NCBI RefSeq assembly: GCF_938045345.1
Contig: NZ_CALIMS010000037.1
Coordinates: forward strand, 3,325-67,324
Length of the DNA: 64,000 nucleotides
Source of the DNA: an uncultured Campylobacter sp.
GTDB taxonomy: Bacteria; Campylobacterota; Campylobacteria; Campylobacterales; Campylobacteraceae
Direction: 5' to 3'
Positions within the stretch are counted from its first letter, which is position 1. Each line of letters begins with the position of its first letter. Made by a program: the position numbers and the translations under genes. This document shows, piece after piece, positions 51,355 to 61,239 of the stretch. The notes beneath the pieces are model-generated. The model was not told the DNA's origin. It searched no databases and worked only from the letters and a program-made list of their open reading frames with translations.

Positions 51355-51633
51355 TTGAAAAGCTTAATCTTATGCAGCGCGCTTTGCGCCGTCGTTTTAG
51401 GGCTCGGAGGCTGCGCGAGTGCGGGCGCTGATAAATCTATAATCTTGCAAGGTGACGCCCACGATCGCGCCTGTGCGGAGGTTTATGAGCACTATAAAGA
51501 GCTTGAAGCGGAGCTCTTAGCGGTCGAGGATCGATATGCAAACCCAAGCGTCGCGAACGATTATATACAGACTTACGACGAGTACGAGCGCACCATCGCC
51601 TACTACAATAAAAATTGCGCAACCTATAAATAG
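51355..51633 (+). CDS. Small lipoprotein
   Basis: A TTG start after AAGGAAAGAATT gives 92 residues. The signal peptide ends in the lipobox LGGC (KSLILCSALCAVVLGLGGCAS), so the mature protein would start at Cys20 and carry lipid. The mature part is helical and acidic (HDRACAEVYEHYKELEAELL and YIQTYDEYERTIAYYNKN) with two more cysteines. No function is known to me. It follows rnpB and probably has its own promoter. Confidence 0.8.
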   Translation: MKSLILCSALCAVVLGLGGCASAGADKSIILQGDAHDRACAEVYEHYKELEAELLAVEDRYANPSVANDYIQTYDEYERTIAYYNKNCATYK

Positions 51634-53688
51634 GCAGCGCAGATTGAGCGTGATTTGGTATAAGCATGGCTGCGGGCAGCAGTGCAAAGCACTTAAAATT
51701 TTATAAAATCTCTAAAAAATATTGAAAATTTTACGCGAAGCAGAAAGCGTCTAAAATTTATTGCGTACGCTTGGATCTAGCGATACGAAGTCGCGGTGTG
51801 AAGCATAGTGTGGTGCCTATTTATGCTCGCATTTAGCTTGGTGCGCCAAGTTTCGGTAATCGTATAACGGCGCCACATACTCGCGCATTGGCTAAGGAGC
51901 GCGCAATTTATTAGTCGAATCGGCCCGAAGCCTTGAAGTCGCGAAGTCACGCTCAAAAATTCAGCCGCGCGGATTTGAATTAGTGACTTAAAGTGGCAAA
52001 GCAATACCCCAAAATTTAGCCGCGAGGCGGACGACGAACGATTTATTAATTAGATCGGTGCAAAGCCGCACTAAAAATTCCGTCACGTGGAGTTGGCTGT
52101 TATGTCTGTTTATGTGTCTGCCTAAGCCTCGCAGCCTCAATATAAATAATTTCATCGAGTGGATTTGAATTGGCGCCTAGGCGCTTGGATCGATCGTAAA
52201 ATCAGGTCTCAAAAATCCTGTTACTCGGGTTTGACCTGCTGCGAGATTTTCGTGGCATATAAAGGCGGTAAAATGAGATCGTTAGGGTAGCTTTAAGGTG
52301 CAGTGCGATTTTTTCGCTTGCGTATGCGGCTTTGAGGCGCTTGGTAATTTCAGTTTACTCGCAGAATTTTAAGATGCGCGGTTTTTTGAGATTATAGCAG
52401 CTGGTTTTTTGGGTTTTTAGCGCGAAGGTATTTGGCGAATTTGCAGTGCTATGGCTCTGATTTTTGTCGAGAAATTTTAGAATTTTGCGATTTTGCAAGA
52501 GAATTTTGTGTGTTTTGGCGCCGCGTCGAACTTAAAATTTCATCTTCCCGCCGCGTAAGATTGCGCGCCTAATCTTTCTGTTTTTTAAACACGGCATCCG
52601 TTTTGAGATTTGCGTCCGTTTTTGAAATTTTACTCTGAATAAACGCCGGATTCACAAAATAAGCCGCTCGGTGGATAATTTTAAAAAGCCTGCAAGCCTG
52701 CAATGCAAAAGCTAAAGCTTTATGAGAGGCGGAACTTAAAGCCTTTACCGATAATTTAGCCGCTCAGAATGCTACGACTTTAAAATTTCGCGAGTTAAAT
52801 TTTAAAATTTACGCCACTTGCTGCGGCTGATAAAATTTCGCGAGCTAAATTGCGCTGAAATTTTACAAACGGCGACAAAAAATATTCGGCGTAGAATTTT
52901 ATTTGGCTTGTTTATATGTAGCAAGGGTTTGAGTTTGCAAGTAGCCGCGGTTTTTGCTTTACGCTCGCACCAACCGTCCAAAGTAAGCGCGATGTTTATC
53001 TTGGATACGCTTTAATGCGCGAGGTTTTTGTGTCGCCGTAAAATACAAATTTATGAGCTTTCGGGATTGCAGATTAATTTTGCGCGCTTGCAGATCGTTT
53101 TTGAAATTTTGTCAAAATATGAAATTATATCTGCGCAACGCCCATAAATTTCTCAGCGCTAAACGGATAATCCCGCTCGCAGCGCTATTTTCTTAAATTC
53201 GTAGTGCCTATAAGCCGCTTTTTAAAATTTTGCCAAAATACGAAATTTCGCTCATGAATCATGAATTCCGCCTCTGAAATGTAGAATTTGCCCACGACCG
53301 CAAATTTACGCATGCAATATGTGGCGTCAAATTTTGTTTCGGTATAGCAGCGCTGAATTTCTTGGGCGGAAAGCGTATCGATTGATCTTGTCACATCGTG
53401 ATGAGGGCGTGCGTTTAATGCTTGAGCGGATTGAATCTGCTCGCGCGCCCATGAAATTTAGCCGATCAAATTTTATGTGCGTCAGACAGCCTTTAAATTT
53501 TGCCTATTATTTTAACAAATCCGTTAAGCTGAGTTTTAAATCTATCTATCTGCCTCAAATGGGAATTTATCTGCAAAATAGGCGAGGCGTAAATTTATTG
53601 AATGCCACTCGCCTGCCTATGAAATTCTGCCTCATTACAAGCTTGCTAAAGCACTCCAAGCCTCGTTGTGTACGACGGTTTGCCCACC
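51634..53688. other. Two-kilobase gene-free region
   Basis: I see no credible gene on either strand. Short open frames at 52818-53015 and 53319-53804 lack ribosome sites and produce Arg/Phe/Ser-rich peptides with no domain. Between 51780 and 52240 there are loosely repeated phrases such as GCGCGGATTTGAATT, AGTGGATTTGAATTGG and AAATTCCGTCACGTGG. From 52400 on, GAAATTTT, AAAATTT and GAATTT hexamers are frequent. It may be a graveyard of decayed genes or an accumulation site for these repeats. Confidence 0.5.
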
Positions 53689-54759
53689 TTACAGCTCGCC
53701 GAAACGCTCAAAACGGGCTTTTAGAGATTTTGCATTTTTGTTTAAAAGCTCCGCTTGCGCGGCGAGCTTATCTGCGTATGTTTGAAGCGCCGTCGCATAC
53801 TTAGCATGCGTCTCAAAGTCCGATTTTAGTGCGTAAATTTCATCTTTTACCGATTTTATATTTTGCGCGAGTGCCTCGTCTTTTACGAAGGTTCGGATCG
53901 TGCCTAAAAGCGCCAGTAGCGTCGTGGGTGATGCCGCAAAAATGCCGATTTGCGCGCAGTATTCAAGCACCTGCGGCAGCTTCTCGCAGACGTAGACGAA
54001 AACCGCTTCGCTGGGCACGAATAGCACCGCAAACTCCGTGCTAAGAGGCGGTATTATGTATTTTTCCGCGATATCTGCGGCGTGCTTTTTCATATCAGCG
54101 GCGAGTTGCTTATCCGCACTAGCAAGCGCTGCGGCGTCGTTTGAGGCGGAGGCGGCGATGATCTTTTCATAGCTTTGAAGTGGGAATTTTGAGTCGATGC
54201 AAAGAATTTTTTCTTTTGCGATATGCAGCGCGCAGTCCGCAATCCTGCCGTTTGGTAGGTGCTTTTGCAGCTCGTAAAATGCGGTGTTTTGCCCATAAAT
54301 CATCGATAAAATTCTCTCTAATCGATACTCACCGAAGTTGCCACGCAGCTTGACGTTGCCTAAAATCGAGTTTAGCCTTGCGATTTCGTCACGCACCTGA
54401 AGCGAAGTTTTATTTTGCTCGCTCATTCGCGCTAGATTTTCCGCTATGTCCTTAAAGCCACGATCCAGCGAGCTTAAATTCTCGCTAAGTGCGCTGTTTT
54501 GGCGTTGCAAGCCCTCGTCCAGGGATCTATTAAGATAATAGAATTTATCACTAAAGCCGTCATTTAGGCTTTGATTTAGCTTAAAAAGCTCGGCATTTGC
54601 TCTCGCACTTTGAGCTGTGAGCCTTTCGCTTAAAAGCTCACTAAGCGCGGAGTTTGCATCGCTTATGCGGCGGTTTTGCAGCACGAGCGCGATCAGCAAG
54701 GCAAGCACTAGCGCAGCAAAAAACGCAAACGCCGCGAGCAAAATCCCATCAGTGCCCAT
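53689..54759 (-). CDS. rmuC: RmuC family protein
   Basis: RmuC-family proteins limit recombination at inverted repeats; they have a membrane anchor, a coiled coil and a PD-(D/E)XK-like nuclease fold. The 356-residue product has FAFFAALVLALLIALVLQN at the N-terminus, heptad-rich sequence to about residue 130, then the conserved core GNFGEYRLERILSMI, CIDSKFPLQSYEKII and AVLFVPSEAVFVYV. It overlaps the FtsL-like gene upstream by 11 bases. Confidence 0.92.
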   Translation of the reverse strand: MGTDGILLAAFAFFAALVLALLIALVLQNRRISDANSALSELLSERLTAQSARANAELFKLNQSLNDGFSDKFYYLNRSLDEGLQRQNSALSENLSSLDRGFKDIAENLARMSEQNKTSLQVRDEIARLNSILGNVKLRGNFGEYRLERILSMIYGQNTAFYELQKHLPNGRIADCALHIAKEKILCIDSKFPLQSYEKIIAASASNDAAALASADKQLAADMKKHAADIAEKYIIPPLSTEFAVLFVPSEAVFVYVCEKLPQVLEYCAQIGIFAASPTTLLALLGTIRTFVKDEALAQNIKSVKDEIYALKSDFETHAKYATALQTYADKLAAQAELLNKNAKSLKARFERFGEL

Positions 54760-55558
54760 TTTCTTGCACGCTTTGCGGATCTAAAATTTCATTTTTATAG
54801 CGCAGATATTCGATGTCGTTGTTAAGCGCGCGATTTTCCTCAAGCAAAACCTCGTGCTTGGTACGAAGCGCGGCGATGTCGCGGCTGATGTAATAAATTT
54901 CGTTGCGGATATAAATCGCCGGCACCGTCAGCAAAAACGCAAATCCGATCAGCAGATAAACGACTAAAAGCTGATAAAGCGTGAGATTTTTCTCCTTTTT
55001 TTTCTCGGCATCGTAGTTGCGTAGTAGCTCGTCCTGTGCGCCAGCAAAACTGCCGTAACCGCGCCCTGCGGCAAGGCTTGCATAATCATGCGCGCCCATA
55101 TCCGCGTAATTTTGATTTTGCGTGCCTGTAAAGCTTGCATCTGCAAACGCCGCATAATCCACCTTACCGGTAAAATTGGCACCTGCGAAATCGCCGTAGC
55201 TCGCTCCGCTGGAATTATCGCTGCCGCGAGCGGCTGAAAGATTTGCGTCGCCACGTCCTTTGAATTTTACTTTGCTGTTTTTATTAAATTTTGTTCCGCC
55301 GCTTTCGGAATTTAGATAGTTTTGGGTATTTATAAAGCCTGAACTTTCGAATTCCAAGCCGGTAAAATCGTCGTAACCGCCCGCTGCGCCCGCGTAGTTT
55401 CGTTTTACGGAAAGATCTGCGGCAAGCTTATCCTCTAGCTCCTCATCCGTCAGATCCTCCATAGCTCGTCTTTTCGCAAGCTCTATACCCGCTAGATCAG
55501 ATGTTCCTGCGAAGTCGTGCCCGTCATCGTCGTCGGCAAAATATTCATATTTATTCAT
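54749..55558 (-). CDS. FtsL/DivIC-like bitopic protein with disordered cytoplasmic region
   Basis: The 269-residue product has an acidic start (NKYEYFADDDDGHDF), a long Gly/Asn/Ser/Tyr/Asp-rich region (about 65-185), one membrane helix (YQLLVVYLLIGFAFLLTVPA, about 195-215) and a C-terminal coiled coil with leucine/asparagine heptads (LRTKHEVLLEENRALNNDIE). The membrane helix plus coiled coil is the FtsL/FtsB layout and rsmH lies on the same strand upstream, as ftsL follows mraW in many bacteria; division function is inference. The low-complexity region is unusual for FtsL and carries several RAATTY hexamers. Confidence 0.65.
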   Translation of the reverse strand: MNKYEYFADDDDGHDFAGTSDLAGIELAKRRAMEDLTDEELEDKLAADLSVKRNYAGAAGGYDDFTGLEFESSGFINTQNYLNSESGGTKFNKNSKVKFKGRGDANLSAARGSDNSSGASYGDFAGANFTGKVDYAAFADASFTGTQNQNYADMGAHDYASLAAGRGYGSFAGAQDELLRNYDAEKKKEKNLTLYQLLVVYLLIGFAFLLTVPAIYIRNEIYYISRDIAALRTKHEVLLEENRALNNDIEYLRYKNEILDPQSVQENGH

Positions 55559-56706
55559 CTAAAATCTCCATAAATTTAAAACCACGATCTTATCTTTACT
55601 CGCCGCCAAGGCGCCTGCGTCAAGATAAATTCAGCTCGAAGCCCGCAGCTCGCGTGTACCCAGCAATGAGCCGTTAAGGTGAAATTTAAAAGTCAAAGTT
55701 ACGGGCAAAATTCTTCTTTGCAATTTTACCTCGGTAAATGGAATTTTATCTTAACTCGCAAAATTATATCTCGGCCAGCAAAAGCAAAATTTCACTTTAA
55801 CGGGCTATTTCGTTTATTTGGCTGGCTCTTTGCATGATATTGTATAGCAGCAGAAGCTTCAAAAGAAGCATCGCGTTAATTTTGCTCGTTTTTTGCACCG
55901 GCAGGCTCGTGGAATTTAGGTAAAGATCAATTCCGCCGTAGCGGGCAAGATTATGCTGCTTTTACCCATTTTATACGCTGCCGGCTTGCAAAATTTATAT
56001 CGGCAGCAGAGTTATCTGCTGAGTCTCGCTGTCTAGTTTAAAATTTTTACGTTGACAGTTTTTGCATTTGCGGCGAAATTTCATTTACTTTACCCGCTAT
56101 CTATCTGCAAAATTCTATCTTGGCGAGCGAAATCTAAAGGCTTCGCCTATTTGCATCGCCTGCTTGGGAAATTCATTTTGACAGGTAAAAATCGAGCTCA
56201 CTTTACCGAGATTGACTATTTATAAAATTTTGTCAAATCATCTGAAAAACCGCTTAAAATTTTTACTGCGTCTTCGATGCGCCTTAAAATGTTAAGCGTA
56301 GATATTTATTTGCAAGATAAGCTCTATCATTAAAATGTCAATGAAACTACTGCTCGCTTACAAAATTTCGTTAAAGCAAAGGGCGAGATTTGGCATTACG
56401 CCGCTTGCTTTAGGCGCCAAATTGTAACTCTCGCTCGGTTCTGTATTGCGATGTCACTTAGCTTTTAAAATATGCAGCAGCTAAATCTCATAAAATTATA
56501 CATTAAATTTAGCGTAAAATTCAACGTTAAATTTTATGATTTAGACATTGCGCGTTCGAAGTAACGCTGAAAATATCATAAATTCTAAAGCGAATCTTTG
56601 AAAGCTGAATTTCAAAATTCCGTAAAATTTTAAAATTTAATGCCTGCAAATCTATAAATTTTACAAAATTTCGTCAAAATTTAAAATTCATAGCAAGCAA
56701 AGGTGG
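55559..56706. other. Gene-free region between rsmH and the FtsL-like gene
   Basis: No ORF is credible on either strand. AT-rich hexamers of the GAATTT/AAATTT/AAATTC type recur throughout, densest at 56480-56700. If the FtsL-like gene shares the rsmH transcript, this is an unusually long gap, so a promoter within it is likely. Confidence 0.5.
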
Positions 56707-57642
56707 TTATTTTAGCCGAAAAATTCTAAGCTTCGCGCTCGCTGCTCGAGAATTTTGCGCGAGTTCCTGCGCATCCGTCGTTATAGGGCTTTTAGTTAGG
56801 ATTTTACCTAACGAATGCCCGCCGCCGCATTCGCAGCGCATAAATTCTCTAGGACAGACGCAATCGCGCTCCCACGCTCTAAATTGCTCCTTTACTATGC
56901 GATCTTCAAGCGAATGGAATGAAATTATAGCGACAGTTACATTAGTTAGAATTGAATCGCGCGATTTTTGCTCAATGAACGCGAGCAGGCGCTTTAGTTC
57001 GCCAAGCTCGTCGTTTACCTCGATGCGGATCGCCTGAAATGCTAGCGTAGCCGTGCTGATGCTGCGCCCTTTAACGGGCTTCGTTCCGATTAAATTTGCC
57101 AAAGCTTTGGCGCTTGTTAGTGGTGCGTTAGCCCGTGCAGTAGCTATTTTAGCAGCGATTGCGTTAGCATTTGTTAGCTCGCCGTATTCGCGAAAAATGC
57201 GCGCCAGATTCGCTTGCGAGTAGCTGTTTACGACATACGCCGCATCTAGCGCTGCGCCTGCATCCATTCGCATATCCAGCGCGTCGCTTTTAGTGGAAAA
57301 GCCGCGGCAGTTTTTATCTAGCTGAAGCGACGAAACGCCGATGTCGGCTAATATCCCGCGAACTGCGCGGAGCTTTTGCTCGGGCAGAATTTTTAAAATT
57401 TCGCTAAATTTAGCCTTATGAATCTCTACGCGATCTTTAAATTTACTAAGCCGCTCGCGCGAAAATTCTATCGCTTCGGCATCTCTGTCGCAAGCGATAA
57501 GTTTAAGGTGCGGATTAGCGGTTAAAATGCCTTCGCTGTGCCCTCCGTAGCCTAGCGTGCAGTCGATAACATAGCCGTCTTCAAGCTGCGAAAATGCTGC
57601 GATCGTTTGCGAAAAAAGTACCGGAATATGTGGAGCTTGCAC
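56707..57642 (-). CDS. rsmH: 16S rRNA (cytosine(1402)-N4)-methyltransferase
   Basis: RsmH (MraW) methylates N4 of C1402 in the decoding centre. The GTG start (site AAAGGATAAATT) gives 311 residues. Motifs include HIPVLFSQTIAAF at the start, the SAM motif VIDCTLGYGGHSEGIL near residue 25, GILADIGVSSLQLD near 97, and the C-terminal VAIISFHSLEDRIVKEQF. The gene is complete. It diverges from the aldolase-like gene. Confidence 0.96.
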   Translation of the reverse strand: MQAPHIPVLFSQTIAAFSQLEDGYVIDCTLGYGGHSEGILTANPHLKLIACDRDAEAIEFSRERLSKFKDRVEIHKAKFSEILKILPEQKLRAVRGILADIGVSSLQLDKNCRGFSTKSDALDMRMDAGAALDAAYVVNSYSQANLARIFREYGELTNANAIAAKIATARANAPLTSAKALANLIGTKPVKGRSISTATLAFQAIRIEVNDELGELKRLLAFIEQKSRDSILTNVTVAIISFHSLEDRIVKEQFRAWERDCVCPREFMRCECGGGHSLGKILTKSPITTDAQELAQNSRAASAKLRIFRLK

Positions 57643-57674
57643 CTGAATTTATCCTTTTGAAATTTCTAATCTTA

Positions 57675-57680
57675 TATAAT
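57675..57680 (+). promoter_or_regulatory. -10 box ahead of the aldolase-like gene
   Basis: TATAAT within CTTATATAATAGCG, 27 bases before the ATG at 57707. Confidence 0.45.
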
Positions 57681-57706
57681 AGCGAAATTTTTTACAAAGG
57701 CGAGAG

Positions 57707-58267
57707 ATGGACGAGTATTATTATGAAATTTTGCGCAAAATTTCGCTTTCGATGTTTAGAGATAGGCTTTTTGGGATCTTTCACGGCTCGATTTCAGCAA
57801 AAATTAAAGAAAATCAGTTCTTGATCAACAAAAAAGACGCGATTTTCGATAGCCTGGATAGAGATGATTTTATAACGCTGTTTTCAAAAAAAGACTACCG
57901 CTGGCAGGATGCTAGCATCGATAGCGACATACATATAAATATCTACAAAAATATAAAAGAGGCGAAATTCGTAACCTACGCGACACCGCCGTATCTCGTC
58001 GCATATACGCTGGAGCATGATTTTATTTTGCCGCGAGATTACTTTGGGGTGAGCAAATTTAAGCGCATTGAAATTTACGATCCTAAGAACTACGACGACT
58101 GGCACGAGCGCGCGCCGTACGAAATTTGTAACTATATGATAAATGAAAATAGCGATATAATGGTGATTCGCGGCTATGGGGTTTTTGCCCATGCAAGGAG
58201 CGCGCAGCAAATGGCAAAAAAAATAGCGATTTTAGAAATGAGTTCAAAGCTGCTTTTGCTAAGCTAA
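57707..58267 (+). CDS. Class II aldolase/adducin family protein
   Basis: The 186-residue protein resembles the single-domain class II aldolase fold: GIFHGSISAKIKENQFLINK near residue 23 corresponds to the phosphate-binding GNISARxxxxFLIxxS element, and DSDIHINIYKNIKEAKFVTY to the segment before the zinc histidines. The canonical HxH pair is not obvious (ATPPYLVAYTLEHD appears in its place), so catalysis is uncertain. It may be an inactive or altered family member. It starts after AAAGGCGAGAG and stands alone between rsmH and ppiD. Confidence 0.65.
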   Translation: MDEYYYEILRKISLSMFRDRLFGIFHGSISAKIKENQFLINKKDAIFDSLDRDDFITLFSKKDYRWQDASIDSDIHINIYKNIKEAKFVTYATPPYLVAYTLEHDFILPRDYFGVSKFKRIEIYDPKNYDDWHERAPYEICNYMINENSDIMVIRGYGVFAHARSAQQMAKKIAILEMSSKLLLLS

Positions 58268-58300
58268 GATTAATGTATACCAAATCATTTACTAACGCGT

Positions 58301-58357
58301 TATAATTCGCTAAAAATGCCTATTTTTCAGCCTTACATAAGGTTTTATCTGTATAAT
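58301..58357 (+). promoter_or_regulatory. Two possible -10 boxes for the ppiD-ftsA-ftsZ operon
   Basis: TATAAT-type boxes occur at 58301-58306 (GTTATAATTC) and 58352-58357 (TGTATAATTA), 94 and 43 bases ahead of the ppiD ATG. The nearer one follows a T-rich stretch and is the better candidate. Confidence 0.5.
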
Positions 58358-58399
58358 TACTAACAAAAATTTTCTTTAGTTAGCTATTTAAGGATTTAG

Positions 58400-59857
58400 A
58401 TGATAGAATGGATGCAAAAGCATAAGAAGTCGCTTATACCGACTATTTGGATAAGCACGATAGCTTTCGTGGGCGCAGGCTTCGTCGGCTGGGGCGCATA
58501 TGATATGAACGCTAACCGCGCAGGCTCAATCGCTAGAGTAGGGCAGATTTCCATAACCAATCAAGAATATAAGATAAAATCAACCGAGTTATACAATAGA
58601 TTAAACGCTATGAGCGATGGGCAATTTACTCAAGAACAAGCCAAAAATATGCATCTAGATCAGATCGCAGTAGATCAGTTAATCGGCGAAGCGTATTTTC
58701 TAAATTTTGCTAAAGACTTAGGCATTCAGGCTAGTGATAAAGATGTGGCGGAATTTGTGCTAAACTCGCCGAATTTCCAAGAAAATGGCGCATTTAGTAA
58801 GGAACTTTACGATAATGTCGTAAGGAATTCAGGACTTACTAAAAAGGAATTTGAGCGCAATCTACAAAAGGTCCTAACTTTAGAAAAGCTCGGCAAAGCA
58901 CTAAAAATAACGCCTAGCCCTAAGATCGTAGAAGTATTTGCAGCATCACAGCTGATGCAGGATAAGGTTTCTGCAGAGATAATCTACGCCGATGCTAACG
59001 TCACTTTTAACGACGACGAGCTAAAGAAATTTTGGGAAGGCGAGAAATCGCACTTTATGACCGAGAAAAAATATAATCTAGGGGCCTATTTCGTGGCGCC
59101 TAGTAAAGCCGACGTGAATGAGACGGAACTAAGTAAATTTTATGAAGAGCACAGAGGCGAGTATAGAAGCCTGGATGATAAATTATTGGATTTTGCAGAA
59201 GCCAAACCTAATGTCTTAAAAGATTACCGAATGGATCAGGCTAAAAAAATTGCAAAAAAAGATTTTCCAGATATTAAAAAAGGCAAAATCGATACTAATG
59301 AAACCATAGTTGCTACGGCTAGCAATTTTCCAATATCTGAGATTGAGGTGGCAAAGCCAGGAGATGTCATCAAGCCTTTCGAGTACAAAGGCGGATATCT
59401 GATTGCTAAACTGAACGGCGTAGAGCAGCCTAGGCAGATGAGCTTTGAAGAGGCTAAGTCTTTAGCTTCTAAAGAATTTGAAACGAAAAAACGTAAAGAG
59501 CTACTTGAAAAAAGAGCCCAAGATGCGCTTAAAAATTTCAAAGGCGAAGATTTCGGCACCTTATCTCTAAATAGTAAAAACAACACCAAGCTAAGCGATG
59601 ACGAATTTTATAAATTTCTTATTGATATGTTTAATAGGCCTGCCAAAGAAGGGATAGTGATGTTTGGTAATAAAGCCGTAGTGTATAAAATTTCACAGCA
59701 GAGCCTAGGTAGCAGCGAAGAGATAGATAAAGAAAAAGCGATCGTCGCCGATAGAATAACCACGTTATTAAATTCTAATCTGCAAGATGATCTAACCAAA
59801 ATGCTAGAAAAGCGCTATAAAACCGAAAGATATTTTAAAGGTAGAGACAGTGAGTGA
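58400..59857 (+). CDS. ppiD: Membrane-anchored peptidyl-prolyl isomerase-like chaperone (PpiD/SurA type)
   Basis: The 485-residue protein is anchored by one N-terminal helix (TIWISTIAFVGAGFVGWGAY) and has a SurA-N-like chaperone domain (ARVGQISITNQEYKIKSTEL, about 45-180) and a periplasmic parvulin-like region toward the C-terminus. It assists folding of exported proteins. It corresponds to C. jejuni Cj0694, directly upstream of ftsA, and overlaps ftsA by eight bases. The parvulin catalytic residues are not clear by eye, so isomerase activity is uncertain. Confidence 0.88.
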   Translation: MIEWMQKHKKSLIPTIWISTIAFVGAGFVGWGAYDMNANRAGSIARVGQISITNQEYKIKSTELYNRLNAMSDGQFTQEQAKNMHLDQIAVDQLIGEAYFLNFAKDLGIQASDKDVAEFVLNSPNFQENGAFSKELYDNVVRNSGLTKKEFERNLQKVLTLEKLGKALKITPSPKIVEVFAASQLMQDKVSAEIIYADANVTFNDDELKKFWEGEKSHFMTEKKYNLGAYFVAPSKADVNETELSKFYEEHRGEYRSLDDKLLDFAEAKPNVLKDYRMDQAKKIAKKDFPDIKKGKIDTNETIVATASNFPISEIEVAKPGDVIKPFEYKGGYLIAKLNGVEQPRQMSFEEAKSLASKEFETKKRKELLEKRAQDALKNFKGEDFGTLSLNSKNNTKLSDDEFYKFLIDMFNRPAKEGIVMFGNKAVVYKISQQSLGSSEEIDKEKAIVADRITTLLNSNLQDDLTKMLEKRYKTERYFKGRDSE

Positions 59858-61217
59858 GTATATTTTAGGTCTAGATATAGGCTCAACTAAAATTCGCGCG
59901 ATAATCGCTAAAAATGATGGCATTTTTACGGTCTTAGGCGTTGGCGGAGCCGATACTTTAGGTATCAAAAAGGGCGTCATAACAAACATAGAGCAGGCCG
60001 CGGGCTCAATAAAGCAGGCGGTGAAAGCAGCAGTAAAAGGCGCTGGTAGAAGCTATGATAAAGCCATTATATCTATCTCGGGCTCATACGCCAAAAGCGT
60101 TAAATCTCGCGGTGTCATAACTATGGAAAATGAGATTGGACTGGATGAAATCAAGCGCGCTATGCAGGTTGCCGAAGCGCAAGCAAATGTGCCTAGCGAT
60201 AGCGTAATCTTGCATGTGCTTCCGTATGATTTCAGAGTTGATGAGCAGGAACACATCGAGGATCCCCTCGGTATGAGTGGCACCCGCCTGGAGGTATCTA
60301 CCCATATCGTTATCGCGCCGGAAAGCTCTATTAAAAATTTAAAAAAATCCGTCGAGATGGCGGGCGTTAAGGTCGATAATATCGTCCTTTCAGGCTACGC
60401 ATCATCTATATCTACGCTTAGCAAAGATGAAAAAGAGCTAGGCGTCGTGCTGATTGATATGGGCGGCGCTACGTGTGATATAGTCATCCACCTGGGGAAT
60501 TCCTTGCGTTATAACGATGTTGTGATGTTTGGCTCCAATAACGTTACTAACGATCTATCGCGCGCACTACATACGCCGCTTCCATATGCGGAAAACATAA
60601 AGATCACCTATAACGATCTGATTAATCAAGGCAATAGTGAAGTTGAATTGCCTGCTTTAGGAGATAGCGAGTCGGAAAACCACATCATAAGCCTCGAGAT
60701 CATCTCTCAAGTCATCCTCGCTCGTGTTAAAGAAACCTTCGATATGATAGCCGATAAGATCGAAAGAAGCGGCTATAAAGACCGCATAGGCGCAGGTATC
60801 GTCATCACCGGCGGCATGGCGAAGCTAGACGATGTGCGCGATTTAGCGGCAATAGTTTTTGATAATACTTCCGTTAGGGTTGCGAGAGCAAAGAGCGTGG
60901 GCGGTCTGCACGAGATTGCTGATGATATTTCAAATTCTTGCGCACTAGGACTTTGCATGTATGGTTTCGGCGAATTCACCCCTTACGAGATGGACTCTAA
61001 CGGCAAACTCCGCTACAAAGACGAAGTTATAAACAAGGCTCCGAAACGAAATGTGAACGAATATTATGAAAAAGAGGTCAGCAAGGCGATAGAAAAAGAG
61101 GGCGTCAGGGCGGATAGCGGTGCGGCTAAGAAGGAGGATCTAAATATCCAACTTCCCAAAAAAGACGGACAGAATTTTTTCAATAAAATTTGGTCATCTA
61201 TGAAAAATTGGTTTTAA
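59850..61217 (+). CDS. ftsA: Cell division protein FtsA
   Basis: FtsA is the actin-like ATPase that ties FtsZ to the membrane. The GTG start overlaps the end of ppiD. The 455-residue protein has YILGLDIGSTKIRAIIAKND (phosphate 1) at the start, VVLIDMGGATCDIVIH (phosphate 2) near residue 200, IVITGGMAKLDDV (adenosine motif) and ends in the amphipathic membrane-targeting helix FFNKIWSSMKNWF. Complete. Confidence 0.96.
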   Translation: MSEYILGLDIGSTKIRAIIAKNDGIFTVLGVGGADTLGIKKGVITNIEQAAGSIKQAVKAAVKGAGRSYDKAIISISGSYAKSVKSRGVITMENEIGLDEIKRAMQVAEAQANVPSDSVILHVLPYDFRVDEQEHIEDPLGMSGTRLEVSTHIVIAPESSIKNLKKSVEMAGVKVDNIVLSGYASSISTLSKDEKELGVVLIDMGGATCDIVIHLGNSLRYNDVVMFGSNNVTNDLSRALHTPLPYAENIKITYNDLINQGNSEVELPALGDSESENHIISLEIISQVILARVKETFDMIADKIERSGYKDRIGAGIVITGGMAKLDDVRDLAAIVFDNTSVRVARAKSVGGLHEIADDISNSCALGLCMYGFGEFTPYEMDSNGKLRYKDEVINKAPKRNVNEYYEKEVSKAIEKEGVRADSGAAKKEDLNIQLPKKDGQNFFNKIWSSMKNWF

Positions 61218-61239
61218 ATTTTAAGCTAAGGAGATACTC

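Noticed and set aside
52818..53015. 65-residue plus-strand frame in the gene-free region
   Set aside because: No ribosome site, no domain, and the sequence resembles the surrounding repeat-rich non-coding DNA.
53319..53804. 161-residue plus-strand frame
   Set aside because: Its end runs antisense into rmuC, it has no ribosome site, and its Arg/Leu/Phe-rich peptide shows no pattern of a real protein.
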